Below are positions 55,972 to 64,000 of a DNA stretch of 64,000 bases, one piece after another (positions within the stretch are counted from its first letter, which is position 1; each line of letters starts with the position of its first letter). The stretch covers positions 19,511,501 through 19,575,500 of the forward strand of contig JAIVEN010000015.1 in assembly GCA_026686845.1 (NCBI GenBank), read 5' to 3'. The translations under genes and the position numbers were made by a program. Origin of the DNA: Adenanthera pavonina (Eukaryota; Streptophyta; Magnoliopsida; Fabales; Fabaceae). The notes under the pieces were generated by a model that was given only the letters and a program-made list of their open reading frames with translations, was not told where the DNA came from and did no database searches.

Positions 55972-56254
55972 CTCCCTCCAATTTCAAACATAAGAAAAAA
56001 AAATTTACATATATAAGTTAAGATAGTTAAACCCATTTAATTTTTAGTAAAACATATTTTTCTCAAAAATTGTCCCTAATTAATAATTTTTTCTTCACAC
56101 TAGATTAATTAATATTTATTGAAAATCACAATGGTTGAAGGATATTTTTAAAATGCAGTATTTATAACTATAGAAATTTATATTTTTTCTTTTATATTTT
56201 CAATGAAACTTTTTTTTGGCTAAATTTTTTTTTATATATTTGAGACCGAGGGAG
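55972..56254. mobile_element. MITE (CTCCCTCCAATTTC...TTTGAGACCGAGGGAG)
   Basis: The left end CTCCCTCCAATTTCAAACAT and right end ATATTTGAGACCGAGGGAG are imperfect inverted repeats flanked by TA. The body resembles the 55307 copy. Confidence 0.65.
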
Positions 56255-56551
56255 TATTAATTAAAATCAGAAACAGTTAGAGTGGGGCGTGCATGTCATA
56301 GGAGAAAAGACCTCTATTCCCTTTTTCAGTTACATTCAATTTCTATTCTCAATGGATTAGCTCTGCAACCACACCTCATGTTTTCTGATTTCTTCCCTTT
56401 GGGCTACTAACTTGATTTCTGAAGAAATCCTTGGATCTGTGCCTAGGAATTTTATATTTTTGAAAACAGTCTCGTTCAACATTTTAAAACAAATTTTCAA
56501 GATCATTGGGATCAACGAGAGATTATTTTTTGCGAGATGTGTGAACCATTG

Positions 56552-56697
56552 TGAGGAAATAATTGTGGAAAATTATTATGTGTATTATTCTGAATACCTT
56601 GAGATACATATATACATGAAAATATCTATCTAATAATTACAGAATCAAATCAAATAATATCCTATAATCACTACATAATATTTGTCAAATATTAACA
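56552..56697 (-). repeat. Copia 3' LTR (old element)
   Basis: 146 bp. Lacks an internal piece of about 33 bp (a partial repeat of the ATAATATTTGATCAAAT region) that is present in the other LTR. Confidence 0.88.
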
Positions 56698-56920
56698 CCC
56701 CCTTTCAAACTCAAGAAGGTTCAATGACGAACATCTTGAGTTTGTTTACTAATATATTAAACCGGCTTAGACTGTGTGATTTAGTAAATAGATCAGCTGG
56801 TTAATTAGTAGTCCGGATGGGAAGGAGCCTGAGAGTGCCTTAAACAATGTGCTGTCGAGTAAAATGACAATCAATCTCACTATGTTTAGTCCGTTCATGA
56901 AATACATCACTATAAGCAAT

Positions 56921-59900
56921 CTATCTGGCACTCTGACTGTCACAATAAAGGTCAGTGGAAGAGTCTTGGGCCACCCCCATATCAGTAAGAAGCCACCAAA
57001 GCCAAAGTATTTCAGATGTAGTGTCAGCTAGAGCAAAATACTCGAACTCAGCACTAGAGCGAGAAGCCAATGTTTGCTTCTTACTTTGCCATGAAATTAG
57101 AGAATCACCGAGAAAAATGCAGAAGCCAGTGGTAGACCTATAGTCAGAATGATCACCTCCCCAATCTACATCAGAATAAGCTCGCAAAACAAGCGAGGAA
57201 CTAGCGGAGAAATGCAAACCATGAGATAAGGTGCCTTTAACATATCAAATAATGCGAAGGACCGCGACATAGTGAGTAATACGAGGAGCTAACATAAACT
57301 AGCTGACAATGTGCACTGTATAGGCAATATCAGGTCTAGTCACTGTAAGATAGATGAGACTTCCAACTAACTGGTGATAAAAAGTAGGATCTTTCAACAA
57401 TGTGCCATCAGTAGGAGTAAACCGAGCATTAGGTTCAATAGGAGTGACCTCTATTGTGTCATCAGTGAGTTGAGCTCGAGAAATCAAGTCAGAAGCATAT
57501 TTGACCTGAAAGAGAGATATATCATTCTTCACATGAAGTACCTCAAGACCAAGAAAGTAACTGAGATTCCCAAGATCTTTCATTTCAAAATGATTCCCAA
57601 GGAAATACTTGAGTTCTTGAACTCCGATGGAGTCATCACCTGTGATAATCATGTTATTAATATACAACAGAAGCAAAACTATACCACGATCAGTAGTACG
57701 AAGAAATAGTGCAAAATCGTGAGGACTGCAAAAAAAAAACCAAGCTGATTGATAGTTGTGCTAAACTTAGCAAACCAAGCACGAGGAGCCTGTTTAAGAC
57801 CATAAAGAGCACACCTGAGATGACAAACCTTGTTTACCGGATGAGAATATCTTGAAGGAGGCTTCATATAGACTTCTTCTTCTAAATTTCCATTCAGAAA
57901 GGAATTTTTGACATCCATCTGATGAAGAGTCCAACACTTAGCTGCAGCAATAGCAAGAAGACTTCTAACAGAAGTGATTCGAGCAACCGGAGCAAAAGTC
58001 TCCTCATAATCGATCCCACACTCCTGAGTAAAGCCACCAAGTGAGCTTTACGCAATTCCAAAGAACCATCAGAATGAGTCTTAATTTTATATACCCACCG
58101 ACATTCAACCAGAGTCTTATCAGGAAGAAGATCAACAAGATCTTAAGTGTGCATTTTCTCCAATGCCTGCAATTCTGCTTGCATAGCCTACTACCAATGA
58201 GAGTCACAAGAGGCTTCTTTGTAGGACTGAGGCTCCTGTAACTGAAGGATAGTAGAAAAGCAGTGGTAATATCGAAGGTAAGAGGGAGGGTTTCTTTCAC
58301 GAGTAGGCCGAGTAGATTCGAAGGACAAAGGCTCAAGAGGCATGACATGTGAAGGAGGATCAGAAGCAATAGAACCATCTGGAGAAGGTGTAACATCAGA
58401 CGTAGTGATGAGCTCATCAACTGACCCTATACCTGAGTCACTAGGAAAAGATCAATAGATGGATTTATAAAGATAGGAGAGGAAGTTAAAGGAATTGAAG
58501 AGAAATCAGTTAAAGAAGAAAACTGAACATGTCCCCAGAAAACAACATGACGAGATATTCTTATAAGATGAGATAAATGATCCCAGCAACGATATCCCTT
58601 ATGCTTAGAATCATACCCAAGAAAACAACAGACATAGGCACGTGCTTGTAATTTGGTGGTCTCATGAGAGAGAAGAAGGACAAAACAAGCACAACTAAAA
58701 ACTTTTAACATAAAATAATTCGGAGAAGTACCCTGAAGACACTCAAAGGGAGAGATGTTACTAAGAACAGAGGAGGGAACACGATTGATATAGTAGACAG
58801 CAGTCATGGCTGCTTCACCCCAAAAACGCTCAGGACAAGAAGCAGAAATGAGCAGGGCCCAGACAGAGTCAAGGACATGACGATGTTTTCATTCTACATG
58901 ACCATTCTGTTGAAAAGTGTAAGGACAAGAATATTGAGAGATAATGTCCTTTTCATCAAGAAAACTAAGTAATTTGGAGTCACGATACTCTTAAGCATTA
59001 TTACGATGGAAGACTTTAATTACCTTGGAAAACTAAGTTCGAATCATAGTAGAATATTTTTATATAAATTTGAGATAGTTCTGAATGATTTTTTATCATA
59101 TAGATCCAAGTAAAGCGTGAAAAATCATCAATGAAAAGCACAAAATTTTGTTATCCTCTCATAGAGGGAGTGGGAGAAGGTCCCTAATATTAGAGTGAAT
59201 TAAATCAAATGGAGAATCAGAAATAAAATCACTTTTATTAAAGGGTAAGGTAGGTTGTTTTACAGTCTGACAAGAAATATAATGCAAGAATTTTTCACTG
59301 ACAGGACCTAGAAAACTATTAGAAATCAAAAGCTGTAATTTATTCATGGAAGGATGAGCAAGCTGACGATGCCATAAATCAAGAGATGAAGAGGTAGAAG
59401 CAGCACATAATCTGGATGAAGAAGTGACATCAGGAAGATGCATAGAAGTGAGCTCAAACATACGTCCAACTTTACGCCCAGTCCCGATGATCTGTCCTGT
59501 CTGAGAATTCATCACAACACAACCATGCTTGTTAAATGATACATCATAGCCCATGTCAATAAGCTGACCAACAGAAATATGATTGAAACTAATGGCAGGG
59601 ACAAAATAAGTATCATAAAGAGATAAAGAAGGTGAGGAAACAGTACCAACATGACTAACATGTATTTGGGAATTATTAGAAATATGTATAGAGGGAGCAG
59701 TAGAGTTGGATGGAAGAAAAAAGATTGGATTGTCCAGTAATGTGATTACAACAGGCATAATAAAAAAACCAAGAAGATATACTTGAAGGAGTAGCTAAAG
59801 TAACAGGTGGACTAGAAGAACTAGAAATAAGTTTCTGAAGTAACACTTTGAGATCAGAAGTAAAGGATGCTGAAGTGGATTTAGAAGGTGACTCATTGTT

Positions 59901-60851
59901 GACAACATCAGTGGCAGAAAGAGCAAACTTGGATGAATGCCTAGACCGTGAAAACTTCCTCTGATCAGTTCTAGGTGGACGAGTGGGACATTGATCTATG
60001 AGATGCCCTGACTTCTTACAATATCTGCAATACAAGGTGGGACAATTAGCAGCTATATGACCTTTCTTATGGCATGCACGACATTCAATGAAGGGACATT
60101 AAATAAAGGAGTGATTGGATTGAGGACAACGCCAACAAGACTTAGAATTCCTGTCAGATACAGCAAAAACCATCTCTGGATTACGGTGTAGAAGACCCAA
60201 GCGAGTTTCCTCAGATCTAAGACAAGGAAGGGCATCTTCAAGAGTGGGAAGTGGACTTTGATGCAGTAAAGAAGCGCGAACAGGCTCAAAATCATCTATT
60301 AGGGCCATGAGGAACTGAATGAGTTGAAGTTAATCACAATACTTCAAGAAGACTTGGGCATCTGCATCACATTTGAAAGTGGGCTCTGAATAAGCCAATT
60401 GATTCCAAATAGACTCAATCTTAGCAAGAAACTCATAAAGGGGTTGGCCGCGTTCTTGTTTGAGAATACTGATATCCTTTTGCAATTGAAACTGATTGGA
60501 TAAATCTGATAAGGTATAGCGACTAGCAAGATGACCCCAGACTTCTTTAGCAGTTTCAAAGCGGCCAAACTGTTGATGAATGCTAGCAATAGAGGTGTTA
60601 CGAAACCATGTAATGATTTGATTATTTTTGCTATCCCACTCCTCTGATCATTCATTAAACTTAACCTCTGTTTCTTTAGACGCACGAGTAGAAAATTTAA
60701 TGTCACCAGTAACATACCGCCATAATTTTTTACCCTTAAGAAAACCACGCATGCTTTCCAACCAGAGACGATATTTGGATCCATTCAAAATAACAGATAG
60801 AGGTTGAGCAATATCAGATTTGTCCATGCTGATGAAACAAACTAATTCCAA
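56921..60851 (-). pseudogene. Copia gag-pol of the old element, heavily mutated
   Basis: On the minus strand from about 60826: MDKSDIAQPL, then NGSKYRLWLESMRGFL (gag). Two zinc knuckles follow, CRACHKKGHIAANC and CRYCKKSGHLIDQC (about 60080-59990). At the protease the expected Asp-Ser pair reads Tyr-Tyr (WFFYYACCNH). GAG-pre-integrase DLWHRQLAHPS is at about 59340, integrase end RVPSSVLSN/SPFECLQG at about 58760, RT MDVKNSFLNGNLEEEVYM at about 57915, and LLLYINNMIITGDD at about 57670, where the usual YVDD catalytic Asps are both Asn. RNase H has YSDVDWGGDH and RSSAEFEY. Stops and frame changes separate these blocks. It cannot make any working enzyme. Confidence 0.88.
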
Positions 60852-61237
60852 AAGAGAACGAAAATCCCAAGAGACAACGAAAATCCTAAAGGAAATCTGA
60901 AAAATAGGGAATTTTGAAGAGTTGTCTAATCAACAAACCAACCACATGAGGAGAAGTAGAAGATGACAATGAGCAGAACGAGACGAATGGCGATGAGAAC
61001 GGAGACCAGACTCTCCCTCACGCGCCGGGGAAAGAAGACTGGCACAGACGGCGCGTGATGTGTGTGTGAACACGTGCGACGGAGGATGATCACCGAAATT
61101 GGTGGACCGGCCGAACTTGAGATGCGAAGCACGGTGGTAAGGCGCGTGTAACAACTGGACCACTGAACGACGACAGATCTAAGAAAGAACGCAGTGACAA
61201 CAATGAAAAAAAAAATTACCACAAAGAAATTACCCTA

Positions 61238-61249
61238 GCTTTGATACCA
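61238..61249 (-). other. Primer-binding site of the old Copia element
   Basis: The minus strand reads TGGTATCAAAGC directly after the 5' LTR. This matches the 3' end complement of plant initiator methionine tRNA at 11 of 12 positions. It confirms the element's orientation. Confidence 0.85.
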
Positions 61250-61428
61250 TGAGGAAATAATTGTGAAAAATTATTGTGTGTATTATTCTGAATACCTTGG
61301 GATACATATATACACGAAAAAATATCTATTTAATAATTATATAATCAAATCAAATAATATCCTATAATGACTACATAATATTTGATCAAATCCTATAATA
61401 AATACATAATATTTATCAAATATTAACA
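61250..61428 (-). repeat. Copia 5' LTR (old element)
   Basis: 179 bp with TG...CA ends on the minus strand. It contains a partial internal duplication around ACATAATATTTGATCAAAT that makes it longer than its partner. Confidence 0.88.
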
Positions 61429-61507
61429 CATTGATTTAAATATTACCTGAACCCATATATAGTTGCTGTATTAAATGGATAAATATATATAGACCCACGC
61501 ATACTCC

Positions 61508-61768
61508 CAGTCTTTTTTACAAATTATATTCTAAAAATTTTGTGTGATTTTATATGTAAGTCACATTTCATAGGTTTTTAAAATATTAATTATTTTATTT
61601 TAAAAATATCCTTATTTAATTATAATAAAAAAAATGAGTCATTTAAATTTGTAGTATTTATTATAGAGTAAAAAAATTATATTATTTTTAAAATAATTTT
61701 AATAATATAATAAATTTTTCTTAATTCTAATAAAATAATTAAAAATAAGTTATATTATGGAGTGTTGG
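61508..61768. mobile_element. Degenerate MITE
   Basis: Shares TTATATTCTAAAA.TTT, GTAAGTCACATTT.ATA and a right end AAAAATAAGTTATATTA with the element at 30917-31190. A/T-rich and non-coding. Confidence 0.4.
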
Positions 61769-62627
61769 GTTTACGGATACCACCTGGGCATCACCAAATG
61801 TATGTACCAGTGTCAGTAGCCATGTATACCTTCTTTGCCACCTCGTTCTGTACTTCTTTCTATAATTCATAATCCAATCCCACTCCAAAGCACTATTCTA
61901 AATTTTAGAAAGTTTATATAATAGTCCAAATCAAACAACAAATACATGAAAACTACAAAAAGGAACTAACAGATATACACAGAGAAAAAACAATACATCT
62001 CTCAGCCCATGCTGAAGATTAAACTTGCTAGTCTGTTCTTTTTTTGTTTCCTGAGTTGCTTAATCCTTCCTTTTTCTCTTTTAACCAATAAAAATCTGGA
62101 AGCACAGTTTGTTCTGGTTCTAGACTTACAAAATTTGATTGCAATCAAACATGTAAAATCCACAATTTATCTGGTCATTTTAAGACTGCAAAATGTCAAG
62201 TGTGTTTGCTTAATTTGTTGGTGACACGAATTCTAATACATCTCAATGCAAAAGCTTGTCTCTAGCTAGATAACTAGATTGGTAGAGACGTAAATTTTAG
62301 TTTTTTAAACATAAAACCAAACACACTAGAATCATCCCTATACACCACAACATTCAGTTGAGTTTACCTTCCTCTGAGTTTCAAATCCTTATATCAGATT
62401 ACAAATGCTGGCACTCGCATAAGCGTAAGTATAGAAGCAACAGATTTAAGAGCAGAAAGTGATGCAGATGTTTGAGATTCTATTCGCATGTCTGTTAGGT
62501 CCAAAGCTGCTGAAATACGGGCCTTTGCTAGTGTCAGGAGGTCAAGAACTAATGTCAGAAGCGAGGGTAGCTATAATTCGAGCTTGTGGCATTGCGTGTC
62601 CCTTTCCTTTGTTGGAAGTTTGTGGGT

Positions 62628-62628
<1 letters not shown>
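61769..62628. other. Intergenic DNA, no gene recognised
   Basis: Open frames at 62009-62224 and 62459-62701 lack recognisable domains. The second runs into the CA repeat, so it is unlikely to be a gene. Confidence 0.4.

Positions 62629-62658
<30 letters not shown>
62629..62658. repeat. (CA)15 microsatellite
   Basis: Fifteen CA units starting after TGTGGGTG. Likely length-variable between individuals. Confidence 0.95.
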
Positions 62659-62666
<8 letters not shown>

Positions 62667-64000
62667 TATGTCTCTTGTTTTCGTTTGACAATGCCAATTA
62701 ATTTGAGCTGACCAACCTAGAGCTGCAACAAGTAAATGTCATCGATGGGATCGATTTGGATTATATAAGAATAATATGGTAGGACCCCAAGATGGGAACA
62801 CGGACAAGGGATTTGGTTCTCTCAAAGGGGAAACAATATTAACGAGTGATCTTTGCGACTAAGGTTGATGGATAAGTAAGCAGTTCTATAATGTGCAGTA
62901 AGTTGAAGATTTGTGATGTGAAATTCCATAAACAGGATAGGGCAGGGAGAGGAGGGAAGTAAGTAAAGTATATGTGTGACAGAAACCCTAGTAGAGTACG
63001 AAACCATATGGTCGCTTTGCCACTCACGTGTGATTGGCAGAGTATGAGAGGAGGGGACAAAGGGCATGTAATTAAGGAAGAAAAAGGGAGGGGGGGGGCG
63101 GGGGGAGAGAGAGAGGGTGTTGAATTGATATCGAGTGGGGTTTGAAGGATGGATGTGTATATAGAAAAACGTGAAATGCCAAACTCCAAGAAACGAAGAA
63201 TAGTCAAGGAGGATGAAGAAGGTGATGGGTCAAGTCAGTGTCGCCCAATTCATTTTATACCCAATGGAATTAATCAGATATAAACAGATAGAACCACAGG
63301 TACGCAGTGTTGGCACTGTCTAATAAATGCAAATGCCGTTCTGAATTAAACATAAAATAATAAAATAAAGGCTCAGAGGGATGGTGGAGTGAGTTGAGTG
63401 GAGTGGGGCTCATTCTCAGAGGGACAAATCCCAAATTAAATGCTCTCAATACTGCTTTTCCTGATCTCCCTCCGTAAGGCGTGCCTTTGTTGGGATATCC
63501 CCAACCTTCCTAACCTTCTCTTTCCTAGTATTTTCCATCTTTTTTTTTCCCTTCAACTCTACAAAATTCAACCTCACTTTTTTTTTTTGGCCTGCCAGCA
63601 TTCGAACATGTGCATTTATGGATTATGAAGAAGCAAACAACCACAAAGGCAAAGAGAAGCTGGCAAAATTCAACCTCACTTGCCTTTTCTTTTTTCTCTT
63701 TTTGATTCACGGTCAATTATATTTGACTAAAATATAGTATTAGATGATTTTTTTTAGTTATGAAAGAATGTAGTGTAGTACATATTTGAAATGAGAAAGA
63801 GCAGAGAAAGAAGAGGAGTGGTAAATTCGCGGTAGTAATTGAGGGTTGATGAATTTTGGCCAAAAAAAAAATTGAGGGTTGATGAATAGGAGAGGGATAC
63901 AGAGACAGCACTGTCAAATTCAATTAAAAGCAAAGCCATGATTGCACCAAGTACGTCATCATTGTCATGCAATTTGGCAATGTTCTGTTTTGTTTTTTCC
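62659..64000. other. Intergenic DNA, no gene recognised
   Basis: A G-rich patch with GA repeats lies at 63086-63118. Overlapping minus-strand frames at 62822-63207 are Pro/Ser/Leu-rich complements of the G/A-rich DNA and lack a domain. Several A- and T-runs follow. A short direct repeat AATTGAGGGTTGATGAAT occurs at about 63838 and about 63870. I cannot support a gene. Confidence 0.4.

Larger units (their letters stand above)
56552..61428 (-). mobile_element. Old Ty1/Copia retrotransposon with short LTRs (4.9 kb)
   Basis: Minus-strand element flanked by CATTG (56547-56551 and 61429-61433). LTRs at 61250-61428 (5') and 56552-56697 (3') begin TGTTAATATTTG and end ATTTCCTCA. Directly inside the 5' LTR the minus strand reads TGGTATCAAAGC, a primer site for initiator methionine tRNA with one mismatch. 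Just before the 3' LTR lies AAAGGGGG, the polypurine tract. Gag, protease, integrase, RT and RNase H pieces follow in Copia order, but all are broken. Small LTRs and many stops mark it as old. Confidence 0.92.

Noticed and set aside
62822..63207. Minus-strand Pro/Ser/Leu-rich open frames of 81 and 122 codons
   Set aside because: Two overlapping frames in G/A-rich low-complexity DNA, no domain and no supporting signals.

Overview
The window is nuclear DNA of a flowering plant, most likely a dicot. It is AT-rich, its real genes are sparse and some have introns, and most of the rest is plant transposon debris: Copia, RTE LINE, PIF/Harbinger, hAT, Mutator-like and many Stowaway-like MITEs. The species cannot be named from the sequence alone.

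Genes. (1) A broken chalcone-synthase-like type III polyketide synthase lies on the minus strand at 1721-3184; both exons are visible but at least five frame changes break it. (2) A small basic hypothetical protein sits at 8911-9168. (3) Two paralogous short Gly/Ser-rich proteins (68 and 69 aa) at 22649-22855 and 32950-33159 lie in two diverged copies of a duplicated segment (about 15.86-23.11 kb and 30.22-33.44 kb). (4) A Ser/Pro-rich protein with an N-terminal MGCC acylation signal lies at 34401-35249. (5) A complete three-exon gibberellin 20-oxidase-like dioxygenase, the best-supported working gene, spans 44194-47334. These genes form no operon and no obvious shared pathway.

Mobile DNA. 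A Harbinger relic with transposase and Myb-like ORFs occupies 16722-20715 inside duplicate copy 1. A young Copia element (23389-29336, plus strand, nearly identical LTRs, target duplication ACCTC) separates the two duplicate copies; its polyprotein carries one nonsense codon and one frameshift. A three-layer nest lies at 48831-52812: a 5'-truncated RTE LINE, interrupted by a GGGCC-rich hAT MITE and by a solo LTR. Each layer has its own target duplication. An old minus-strand Copia with short LTRs spans 56552-61428. About twenty Stowaway-like and related MITEs with CTCCCTC-type ends are scattered throughout, with a dense cluster at 53.35-56.25 kb and one clear MITE-in-MITE insertion at 4.3-4.8 kb.

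The two duplicate copies serve as empty sites for each other and so expose several insertions directly. I see no CRISPR array, rRNA gene or intact tRNA gene. I do not see a convincing new multi-gene system. The most original leads are the uncharacterised paralogous small-protein pair with its conserved promoter motifs, and the young Copia element that lacks the usual initiator-tRNA primer site.
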